A stretch of DNA of 64,000 nt from Ophthalmolycus amberensis (taxonomy: Eukaryota > Chordata > Actinopteri > Perciformes > Zoarcidae), in the NCBI GenBank assembly GCA_024529925.1, contig JAFEUB010000965.1:1243001-1307000 (forward strand), in the 5' to 3' direction. The position numbers and the translations under genes were made by a program. Position 1 is the stretch's first letter. Each line of letters opens with the position of its first letter. The notes under the pieces were generated by a model that was given only the letters and a program-made list of their open reading frames with translations, was not told the DNA's origin and did no database searches. Shown in pieces: positions 27,432 to 36,988 of this stretch.

Positions 27432-30400
27432 AAGTGCACACTCTGACACAGCCTCATTTGCACTGTGACGACATCGTATTACAGTGCACTCAAACATACA
27501 CGTATGCATTAGATACACAGACGGTCTAATGTGGCCTTCTTCTTCTCTCTAACCGCGCACGCGGAGTCTTTGCCCGTTGCTCGGCATTGTAATGCAGCCA
27601 GCGGAGAGCGAGTGAATAATTTAGATGAGAGCGATACTTCGAGACTGTTCTCCAGCTTACCGACTCCAGTCCAACATCAGAGACGCGTAACGCATACCGC
27701 TTCAATTTGTGTGCGTGAATGAGGGACAATAGAGAGATTGAGGGGTTTATGTCAAAAGACAAGAAAGCTTGTGTGTTTATGTACGTCGAATATCATACGA
27801 ACATAAAAAGAGATATGTTTTTGGTCGTGTTTATTTGCGTCTGTACTTGCATGTGTCCTCTCCATGCTGTTATACTCTGGCTCGCACTGAATGCGACAAG
27901 GAAAAATAGCAACAAAGCCGATGACAAAAAAAAGAAAGCAGATGGGATGACACCAGTGTCCTCTCTCCTCCTCTCAGCCAAGTCTGCCTGTCCTGTCAGC
28001 ACGTAGCTACCCCCCCCCCCCACCTTATCTCTCACTCCTCCAATGCAGCTGTAATTTGCCATCCACGAGCATATTCGGCTGGCTGCGACACACACACCGA
28101 CTTTCTTTCTTTTTACCACTGTACGTCAAGGGCAAGTAGTGAAAGGCAGCGAACGCCCCCAAAAAACATCCAACTGCCAAAACATTGCCTTCTGTTTGCC
28201 TTTCATCTCCACATCCTCCATCCTTTCCTTACGTAATCTTATTTCTCCTTCTCCGAATCTTCCCTCCCACCTCCTAAGCATCCACTCCCCCAATCTCAAC
28301 CTCGCTGTCTCCTCGTCTTCGTCCTCGCGTCTCCTCCGTTACATCCTCTCTGAAAGTCTGTCTCTAAGTGGATTGATTGGATGAAAGAGTAGTGCAGAGA
28401 GAGGGAGTGTGAGGAAGCGCGAGAGAGAGACGGAGAAGCGGTCATGAACTTTTCCTGAATTCACGTATGAATGGAGACAACATGACAGAGAGAGAGAGAG
28501 AGACTAAAGAGAAGGCAGCAGTGACAGACTGCACCTTTCTCCAAGGACCTCCACTGCCAAAATGCATCCTTCTCTTTCCTTTTCCTCTTACCTTGTGAAA
28601 ATAAATGTTGCCAAAAAAAGAGAAGATTTTCTTTCAATAACAAAAGAGTCTCTGCAGCTGGTGCGTGCCCAGCGAGAGGAAAGGCAACCCCTTAGACAGG
28701 AATCTAATTATTCCTGGATGCACTTATGCCAATCACTCTTTGCCAATACGAGCATTTCTCGCTCTCTCTCGCACACAGGTAAAGAGCAGGCCTTACTAAA
28801 ATGTTCCGTCAGTGAGACACCACTACAGAGACACCACGCACAGTAGAGTAACGTTAAGTGAAGTACAAGAAACTGTTATTTCTTAATGTCGTGTACTAGC
28901 AAACGTCAGCATTCTGTCCATCGTCTACTCTAAATGATGCCGGCAGTTTACAGTAAGAAGACTTTTGCTAGATGAGAGAGACCAGAGGGGCCATTTTGAT
29001 TATTGCACAGTAACTAATAGGTCAAGTTCCACATCCAATAACAATGCACACATACATCATCCGACTGAATGAATGATAACGAGAGCGCAGAATTTCTATG
29101 AAGGAACTGACAAAGAAACTGTATTTACTGTGGATTAGTCATGACGTGGTGAATACGTGGTGCGAGTATTCTCAATGAGCACAGGACGGGTGAGGAAGTA
29201 CTAGAGCCAGCGCCTGGTGGTTGTTTGCCTCCGCAACCCAGTCAAGTATAGCAGTTTATACCCACGCGTGTAGAAAATGTCATGGCGTCATCATTATCAT
29301 CATGTTTTGTGTGGTCACAGTGACCTTTGACCACCAAATCTTACCGGTTCATCCTCAAGTCCAGGTGGACGTTTGGCACAAATTTGCTCCAGGTGTTCCT
29401 GAGATATCGCCTTCACGATGGTAGGACGGACGTGAGGGGACTGTGACCCTGACTTTTAAATCACTTAAAATCGAATGAGTTCCAATCTTGAGTCCAAGTG
29501 GACGTTTGTGCCAAATTTGAAGAAACGTCTTGAGACGGACAACCCTAAAATGCCTCCGTCTTGACACATTTGAAGTGAGTTTTGAAGCATCACAACCGCG
29601 TCCCATTAGAAACAGTCTCTCGTCAGGGTTACCCACGAGTGTCAGTTCCCTCACGCAGTAGTGACCGATCGATGGGCGCTGCACTTTGGGCCGAATAAGT
29701 ACTTTCTAATGAAATCAACGCCTCCCGGTGCAAAACTCTGCAGCTTTTTTTTTGGTTGCGTCATGATGAATTGTGTTTCAGCTGCCTCCGCTGAGCTTCA
29801 GCTCTTGTGTCAGGCTGTAAGAGATCAAAGGGAAAGCTCACTCTCCCTGAAACCATTATGAAAAGGAATCTATACAGCCACGTCTGGAGGGTGTCGGCTT
29901 TCATTTTTGTCACACTTGAAGTTGGCACTGCCCCTTTCTTGCGAGCTCTTTTGAAGAGGGTTTATACAGGGTGGTATTTACATGACAAATCCTTCATGAA
30001 TGTTTCATTAATAACTTGCCGGCATTTGCATAAAACGCATCAGAATTTAAAAAAATTCTGGCTGGATGCTACTCCTTAGCATCCACAGTCACTAGAGCCA
30101 GCCGTTTGAAGAAGAGCCCACATAGCTGGCATTTCTTTTGGACACGTAATCATGCACACCTCTGTTTTATTTAAAGAGGCATTTCAGAGCATTGCTTGGA
30201 CTCCTGTGCATGCTGTAGTTATTTGCTGCCTCTCCAGAAACTGCAATTGGCAGAGCTCGGTCATTAATTCGGCCAGTAAATGTCTCTGAATTCAATCAAT
30301 GCTCGATAATCTGGTCTTGCAGCATTCGCCTTAATGTGGTGCTGTAACTGAACAACTCGGCACATATTTGGTTACTGGCTCTTTGAACACATCACACTTG

Positions 30401-33400
30401 AATCTCTTACTATTTAACTCGACTTAGGAGTCAACATTATGCTTAAATAGTAGAAATAGCTCAGGCTGTGTTTTGTCTGGAGTACTACTTATGTGAAGAT
30501 GATCTTCCCACCCATCCTACCAACCTATAAGCACTTTCTAATAGTGGTGTAAGGTCCATTGTCGGTCCGTGATCAGTACGGATCCCCCCTCATTCAGCAC
30601 ACAGTTTAACGTTAACAATGTGCAATAAAGTTTTTTATCCGGCAATATTCAGTAAAACATGCGATCAGGAAATCGGCATTTCTAGTCGCCGATCCCTGAT
30701 GAGGTTACTATGTAAACAACTAATCCGTGTTTAAACTGACAGGAAGAGAACGAAGGTTCTGTTCAGTTATATTATGATGCGTTCAGGCTCCGTTCAGGGA
30801 AAATAAGTATTAGGCGAAGGTAAATTATAGTGCACCATGATGTGCTCAAATGTAATTTCGTCAAATGCAGTGTCAGCGAGAAACTTGAATAAATAGTTGT
30901 TCGGAGGAGATGTTTTCACAACAACATAAATAGATAATAGAGATGAAGTATGACCCTAAACAGCTTATAATACATCATTAAAACTACTAATAAGATTTGT
31001 TTTAATCCATAAAAATACAATATTGGATGTGTTTATCATTTAAATTTTGTGTAAAAAGGTAAACAGAACATTTAGAATATTTGATGGTTTAAACTGACTT
31101 CAGAGCAGTTGAAATGATTTTTTGGACAAATGATCTCGAGCCTTCTAGACCAGCTGCTATAATAAAACAACAAAGGGATCCGTATCTGCCATTATGGATC
31201 ATCAATGATCGGACAATTAGTATCGGCGGCACAAAAACATGATCAGGGATCTCTAAAAGTTAGATTTGCTCCCTTTTTTCCTTTTGTGCTGATCCGATCC
31301 GTGACTCTGATACGTGATCCGAGCTGTGAGTTTTATGATCCGTTGCATGACATTGAGAATTCTACATTTGCGCACTGTGCAGAAACGTTTTGAATGTGTT
31401 GAGGTGTCTCGTTGATCCTCCCCCTCTCCGTGTCTCTGCTCATACCGATTGAGCTGGTTAGGTGTGACTGGAGCAGCTATAATTAGAAACCCTTGCATGT
31501 GGGTGGCAAATGAAGAAAGGAAGTGAGGGCAGGGAAGTGTGCTGTTGCCTGCAGAACACCGTGAAAAATGATGCGTCATTTCAACACGACTGGAGAGCAA
31601 TTTAGAAAGTCAGGATTCTGCTACAACAACACTTACAACTGGTGTGTCATTATACTCTCACTGTGTTAAAAACATTAGTGCTCCATTACAAATGATTTGT
31701 TTTAGAGTGTGTTCAATTGAGACCGATTATCCAGCGACATCAATTATCAGCATGTAAGGTGTGCGTCACCTGAATGAAACATCATTGAAGGCAGCAGTCG
31801 GCTTTAATTCATGCCAGTTACATCACTGGAGATGCCAAAGTGAACAGAAGTATCTACTCTGCTGTTCATCAGGGTGATCAGTATTTTACAATCGTTGGGT
31901 CTCATTCACCAACTGTTCTCAGAAGAAATATCTTCTTAAAATGCATTTTGGCAGTTACTCTAGCTGTCTAGTTTGAGATTAGGTAAAAACTGAAGATTTG
32001 AAATGCTTGTGCATATGAATTCTTGCGTTTTTCTAAAGTTATAAAATATAGGATTAAAATTTCAATATTTTTTTTATCTCATTTGTAATATTTTTGTAAT
32101 CATTTTTGTCATTAAATGTATTTTACAAAGCATTATGGTCTTTATAAATAAATAAATACTACCACTTATATTTACACATAATATTTTGACACGGAAGAGA
32201 AGTAAAGATAAATTGGGACTTTATTACGAACACGTCATGAATCTGACGTAGACTTTTCTTACAACCTGTCTCAAGAACAAACTGAAGAATGAATTTAGAT
32301 ATTTGATATTTGATAATGCCAAGAAGATAATGGTGAATGAGGCCCATAGTTTTGCCAATGTATCATAAACAGTATGATAAGAATGCAAAATAAAAACCAA
32401 GAGCATCTTAAGAGCTAAAATTAGGAGCTAAATTTAAGAATTACAAGAAAATAAACCATATCTCATACCGATGTCAGATGATACTCTCGTGTTAGTATCC
32501 ATTTGACACGGCAGCAAAAGTGCAGTCTGCTAATTTATGAGCAGCAGGTGTGGATCAAGTTTCAATTTCAGAACATCTGTGAAGCAGAGTGACACATTTA
32601 TTGCAACATTCAAGTGTTGCGATACTGAAGCTTAGCTTTGAATATCATTTAAACATATTTTCCTAAGGAGACCAGCGGTTTGCATAACCCGTCTGCTGTT
32701 CTGTACTCTTCTCCTGTTCAGCAACGTAATTCGTATTTATCGCATGGAATTCATGATGGACGCCAGGCGGCTTTTATGTACCGTTATAGTTTCTTGTTAT
32801 TGCAGCCTGCCGCCACGCTAGATGTGATAGCCATTCCCCATTAACACTGCCAATGTGGTCACTTTCATGTGTATGCTCGATCAGAAATGGGCTTCTACTT
32901 TTCTGTCAATGATTTTTGGGGAAAACATTTTTTTTGTCCAGTGTGTTGAGGCACTGTTTTGAACTTAAAGATGTTTGTGTGGGCCGAGTGGCAGGGACTT
33001 TTCTGGTTGTTTGTATTTATAATATTTGTCATATCCCATTTTGTTCAAATGTTATAAAGTAGATGGTTGCAAATACAGTCGGAATGAGAGTTGGATACAT
33101 GTATTTCCTCTTCCATCACCAGATGTCTATTTTTTTATTCTGATTTTGTTCTTGTTATTCTTTTAAAACTTCCATCTCACACACATTAGATTGATGATAG
33201 ATTTGTTTTTTCCTCCCTCAAAGAAATTAGGATGGCTTGGTTTGATGCAACTGAACCTCTCTGCTAATGGAAATCCGTGCCTGTAGGTACATATGAATCA
33301 ATCATCTTAATATTAAATCAAGCGGCTCTTCTTCTCATGTGATAATGCTTGAGTGAGTGTACATGCATACCCATGTGGGCCAAGGAGTGACTAAAGTTAA

Positions 33401-35404
33401 GTGAGACGTGAGTGTGCAAATGTTTGAGAGAGAGAGCGAGAGAGATGAAGCTGTATACTCCATGACAGGCAAATCTAAAACAGGAAGGAGACCAAGGGGG
33501 CAAGATGAGGGAGATCAATGGAGGCAGAGAATAGATAACTGAATTCATTGCATTACATTACACTGTCTGCACTGCAGGCATGGAAGTGGGACGAGAATGG
33601 TGGGATGAAGTGAAAGGCATCAGTTAAACTCTACATGTTATGTGCCAGTCTCTTTAAATTACCAGTAACCTACTGCCAAATGCTTAATTATGTACGTGTT
33701 ATTAGCCATTTCTGGGTAGGCCAGTCGTATATGTTATTTAAAAAAAATAAAAGTAAAGATTAAAAAAAAAAACTCCTCTTAGTGGTAAGAGTCTGTTAAA
33801 GAAAATGGGAGTTTCATAGCCCAGCAAGCTATTTAAAGATCATTAGAGCTAAAAAATATCGTCAATCAATTCAATTAACAGAATTAATGGCTGCCAGAAC
33901 AAAATGATTCGCTGGCTCCACATTTTCCAATGTGAGGGTTTGCTGCTTCTTGCAGCTCAAGGCAAATGTAATGAAATGATAAATAGTCTGATAATACGAC
34001 AATGAAAACAATAGTTGCAGCCCTGAAGCTCACGTTTAGAAGATGTTACGTTGTGACCAGGTTCCTAGCCAACAGAACAGGTACCTGTAACCAATCGCCA
34101 CTGGTACCTTTGCAGTATAGCCCCATTCTCATCCCATCAGACCACACGCATACACGACTCTGCTCTTCCTCTGGTGGTATAGACTGTCATCATCTTGACT
34201 AGTGCAGCTGCGAACGGTGGTGAGAACACATCGTGCCCGCATCCTTAGTTATCCACGGGTATTTGGCGTAATGTTTTGTCAATTTCTCGTTTTTATTTTC
34301 ATTATAAAAGATGACGTGTTTGAATAAATGATGCTGCGTATTGGAGTAGTAGTAGAGGAGGTGGTGAATTGCTGAGTAAGAGAGGTCACGTACTGAAGCG
34401 TGTGTGTGTGAGCGGGGTGGAGGGGAAGCAAGGTGACGTTTCAAACAGGGAGACAGATACATGGCGTCACACTGTATGTGTAAACAGGAAGATTTGAACA
34501 AGATGCCACTTCCCTGCATGTGTAAAGGAAAGAGGTAGGAGATGGTATAGATGTTGGGGAGATGTGTATAAAGACAGCGATGTCTGCTTAGGTGGTCTGC
34601 TTAGGTGGTCGGTATAGGATAATGTCAGGAAAACATTTGAGTGGGTATATCCTATTATAAATAGGAAATCTCTGCAAACACTGTTTGGTGAAAACAAAAT
34701 GAGCTTACTGCTCTGTGGTGTTATTCTGTGTTCTCATCATTCACATTGTGTCAGTGTTATTTTGGCTGAAAAGTGTGTGCGTCTGTGTGTGTGTGTGGCT
34801 GAACTGTGATGTCACCCTCTACTGTATTTCAGTGTCAGCTGCTAAATGAACATACTCTACATTACTAGAAAAACTAAACCTTCTCTCCCAGGAGAGACGT
34901 ATCAAAAGTACAATGTGCTTTGATTTTGGAAACCCCCTCCCCTCTGTTTACCTAAACCACAGCCTCGTCTCCATTCACATCCACAGCCAAGGTCCTGTCC
35001 CGTGTCCTTGCTCTTGTGCGAGGCATGAAGGACTTCAGAGGCTATAACGTGACTCCTGACGTTAACAGCAGATACACGTTTGTCAATGAACGAGCGTCAA
35101 TGAACGAGCAGGAGTCGACATTGCCTGGAGTAGGTCATTAATGATGGATAAGTCACGGGTTGTTTGGGAACGAGCAGCACTGATGTAAAACATAAATAAA
35201 TAGAAGGTGGTTCTTGAAGGGGCAAAATATGCGCAACTTTAAGCTAACTGGACTATTTGTATCCACGCATTAACAACTGTGCAGAAAAGGAGCCAGGAGG
35301 AGAAAAACAAACACACACATAGCAAATGTCCTTACCTGCTCTCGTCCTGACCCTTCCTCCAAAATGGGCTCTTCTGCGGTGGCCGTCTCCTCCTCCGTCT
35401 GCAT
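22739..35404 (-). CDS. tmem151b: TMEM151B-like multipass membrane protein, 6 coding exons
   Basis: Six minus-strand exons join in frame: 35336-35404, 26086-26427, 25146-25280, 24739-24878, 24586-24625 and 22739-23908. The total is 1,896 nt, or 631 residues plus stop; I recall the human protein as somewhat shorter. All introns are GT-AG. The start at 35404 opens an acidic N-terminus. TM1 is at about residues 43-62, TM2 at about 101-120 and a third hydrophobic stretch at about 291-307. Before the first hydrophobic segment lies RPVQQSLASSLCRESHWK, and after it CRVPVLG, both typical of the TMEM151 family. The tail is disordered and Gly/acidic-rich, ending in PPSYQDA and FPVLIIHGEES. The molecular role is not established in the family; human TMEM151A is linked to a paroxysmal movement disorder. 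The B assignment over A rests on remembered N-terminal similarity. The gene is intact here. Confidence 0.93.
24586..24625 (-). CDS. tmem151b: tmem151b coding exon 5 (micro-exon)
   Basis: This 40-nt exon encodes FSSARAEAAYLTQ after the split Ser. The acceptor is gctctttag and the donor CAG|gtaaga. Its upstream intron is only 113 nt and holds a 21-base homopolymer (24674-24694). Confidence 0.9.
24674..24694. repeat. tmem151b: 21-base poly-C (poly-G in the tmem151b transcript)
   Basis: Lies inside the 113-bp intron between tmem151b exons 4 and 5, so the pre-mRNA carries 21 consecutive G. Confidence 0.9.
24739..24878 (-). CDS. tmem151b: tmem151b coding exon 4
   Basis: The exon is 140 nt, starting in phase 0 and ending in phase 2 (TTC AG|gttaga). 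It encodes VYHERVNTHASSSEFDYA, then VKDVSKELLDL and RFTKCF. The split Ser codon is completed by exon 5. Confidence 0.92.
25146..25280 (-). CDS. tmem151b: tmem151b coding exon 3
   Basis: The exon is 135 nt, phase 0/0, with acceptor gacacag and donor CAG|gtgagg. It encodes a basic, Trp- and Tyr-rich cytoplasmic segment containing PCIWWKAISYHYVRRTRQV, then RYRNGDAYTT. No membrane segment. Confidence 0.92.
26086..26427 (-). CDS. tmem151b: tmem151b coding exon 2 (TM1 and TM2)
   Basis: The exon is 342 nt, phase 0 at both ends, with acceptor ctcag at 26428-26432 and a CAG|gtccgt donor. It encodes the family signature before TM1, TM1 itself, a short acidic loop with DDDA, and TM2 followed by VECWHCFSKTAMLAHAEFQ. 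This is the best conserved part of the protein. Confidence 0.93.
26470..26895. repeat. degenerate teleost interspersed repeat, second family
   Basis: Contains GGATGGATTGCTGTGACAT, ATGAATCCTGATCACTTTGG, AACTAATGACATTCCCA and GTCAGCATGCTAACACGCT in the order seen in an abundant percomorph repeat, and ends near TGTAGACTCTTGT. Non-coding, probably a relic of a non-autonomous element. Within tmem151b intron 1, 40 bp from exon 2. Confidence 0.6.
27379..27428. repeat. (AC)n microsatellite
   Basis: About 25 AC units in tmem151b intron 1. Confidence 0.9.
29221..29580. repeat. degenerate teleost repeat with internal duplication
   Basis: Two related blocks (around 29358-29388 and 29491-29522) share GTCCA-GTGGACGTTTG-ACAAATTTG character. 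One is followed by CCTGAGATATCGCCTTCAC and the other by GACGGACAACCCTAAAATG. This is a phrase order I recognise from a common fish repeat. Class unknown. In tmem151b intron 1. Confidence 0.55.
30541..31351. mobile_element. possible decayed hAT-like non-autonomous DNA transposon
   Basis: The left end TAGTGGTGTAAGGTCCAT and the right end, read on the opposite strand as GTCATGCAACGGATCAT, are similar. This suggests degenerate terminal inverted repeats with the hAT-style GTG-GCAA core. Sub-terminal GATCCG/CGGATC and GTGATC motifs are clustered in both ends. There is no coding frame and no clear target duplication. Confidence 0.4.
33842..34025. repeat. degenerate teleost interspersed repeat, copy 2
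   Basis: Same family as copy 1. It begins with ATCAATTCAATTAACAG, has CCAATGTGAGGGTTTGCTGC in the middle and ends with ATAGTTGCAGCCCTGAAG. Much of the interior looks deleted. Inside tmem151b intron 1. Confidence 0.55.
35082..35109. repeat. 14-bp unit in two exact tandem copies
   Basis: GTCAATGAACGAGC occurs twice in succession, about 230 bp inside tmem151b intron 1. Confidence 0.7.
35336..35404 (-). CDS. tmem151b: tmem151b coding exon 1
   Basis: The exon has 23 codons from ATG at 35404 to a CAG|gtaagg donor. The encoded stretch is Glu-rich and lies inside a CpG-rich block, as expected for a first exon. Phase 0 matches the CAG CGG start of exon 2, 8.9 kb away. Confidence 0.85.
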
Positions 35405-35970
35405 TTTCCCCTCTTGCCACTCCTTCCTTCCTTAGAACCGGGCACAGGCAGCTCCCACCCGGGTAACGTCCGAAGGCTGGGACCTCCCCGGCGGAGCAGC
35501 GAGCTCGGTCACCCCATCCGCCGCAAGTCGGTAACCAATTTCACGATCGCGGGGCCTGCAGCAAATGAGCATCATCTAATCCAGTTTTTTTACGGTAACC
35601 CCCCCTCCTGCTTTCTTCCTCCGTGTCTTCTCCGGCCGAGCCGCTCAGTGTTTCCCGTCCACCCGCGCCATCCTTCCTCTCCGGTCACGGTAAAAATGTG
35701 ACTAAGCAATCCGAAGTCAAAGCCTCGTCGCCCTCCCCGTCCGAACCGATTTCGCTGCCGCTGCCTCTCAATGATGCTCAGCTGCGAGTGTGCGTATGCG
35801 CACGTGTGCGCGCGTGACCGACAGCGCAGGGGGGAGCCAACCGGGACCAAGCTGCAGCTACACGAACGGAGGAAGACGCTAATGAGCGCGTGACATCAGG
35901 TTTGCGCGAGAGTCGCCGAGGTTCAAATACACGACATCGGAATACAAGGACGGCGAGGGTGACTGTCACT
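35336..35970 (-). promoter_or_regulatory. tmem151b: CpG-rich block, likely tmem151b promoter and 5' UTR
   Basis: The block is clearly richer in G+C and CpG than its flanks and covers the first coding exon and about 550 bases upstream. There is no convincing TATA box, so a CpG-island type, dispersed-start promoter is inferred. The transcription start cannot be placed. Confidence 0.55.
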
Positions 35971-36444
35971 ATTTAACTTTGTTTGGCCGTGGTTTGCACC
36001 CATTGGGTCTCCGTTGACGTCATATACCAACATCCCCCCCCCCATCTATACACCTGAGCACACACGCACAGGCGCGAGTCTCCCCTGTGGAGATAGACAC
36101 ACGCGTGCACACATCCAACTCCAACTGGTATTTATTGAGTCTGGTTTGATGTCTTGAAGGCACCAAATATGTTTTCACAAAAGCCACAAATTCACTTGCT
36201 ACAATTATTTCAGTGTTGCAATTGTTTTATTTGGAACAGAGAGATATCCATTTTTCTTTTTATTCATTTAGGTGCAGAGTTGAGTGCAGTCGGATGATGA
36301 TGGGATGACGGTTTGAATTATGGGACATCTGTGGGATGTGTAGCCTGTTGCTCACAGAGGAGTGGTGCAGTTAAGATGTCCTGAAACATACAAACAAAAA
36401 CTGGTTCAGATTTTGTTACTGCTTTCTATCCACATGTGGAATTT

Positions 36445-36660
36445 CTACACTACTGACCCTCGCCTGCTGAAGGACTGGTCAGAAGGGTAACGAGTTGTCC
36501 GTGGAGATATGCGGCCCCCCCGTCCAACTGGTGGGCTGAGAGGAGAAAGTTGACGGACCCTGGAGCCTTTCTTGTTGTGTGTACCGATGTGGTCCTGAAG
36601 CCAAATGTCGTGTAGCCTCTCAGGCAGGACGGGTGATATTGTTAAAGACCAACCTCGCTG
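36445..36660 (-). CDS. possible additional minus-strand terminal exon, unrecognised
   Basis: The minus-strand frame is open after an acceptor-like catacag at about 36661-36667 and runs to a stop at 36445. The encoded stretch is Arg/Ser/Pro-rich, with higher G+C than the flanks, and AATAAA follows 180-220 bases later. It could be a further 3' exon of spag17 or an unrelated small gene. I see no donor in exon 46 that clearly links to it and do not recognise the peptide. Confidence 0.2.
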   Translation of the reverse strand, partial: QRGWSLTISPVLPERLHDIWLQDHIGTHNKKGSRVRQLSPLSPPVGRGGRISPRTTRYPSDQSFSRRGSVV

Positions 36661-36850
36661 TATGTTCCCGTTTATAGACCTGGCTGAGCCGGCGTGATGA
36701 GTCTCAAAACAACTGCACTTGGTCTTCAATTACACATTAATTAATTCACTGTTTCCTTCCGCTGAGGAAATGTAATTATCTCTATTATGTCACCAGTTGT
36801 TAACCTGCCGGAGTCTTTACCCACAGGTCATTCTTTAAATAAATAGTGGA

Positions 36851-36856
36851 TTTATT
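36851..36856 (-). other. spag17: candidate spag17 polyadenylation signal
   Basis: AATAAA on the minus strand, about 135 bases past the stop at 36989. If the extra exon proposed at 36445-36660 is real, the true 3' end would lie further on, where other AATAAA hexamers occur (36258-36263, 36226-36231). Confidence 0.4.
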
Positions 36857-36988
36857 AAAAAAAAATAAAACAAGGCTGGAAAATGAGCCAGACCACATTG
36901 ATATATGCTAACATTTGATTACTTGCTTCTCTAAACTAAGGCTATATATCAAAATGTTTCTTCAAGGGTAAAACACTTCTCGATGAGC

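Larger units (their letters stand above)
26428..35335 (-). other. tmem151b: tmem151b intron 1 (8.9 kb)
   Basis: This long first intron is bounded by CAG|gtaagg and ctcag|CAG. It contains degenerate interspersed repeats at about 26.47-26.90, 29.22-29.58, 30.54-31.35 and 33.84-34.03 kb, and an AC microsatellite at 27.38 kb. Between them are AT-rich unique stretches that read like conserved non-coding DNA, near 30.18-30.40, 31.71-31.85 and 32.70-32.86 kb. I found no exon of another gene inside. Confidence 0.7.
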
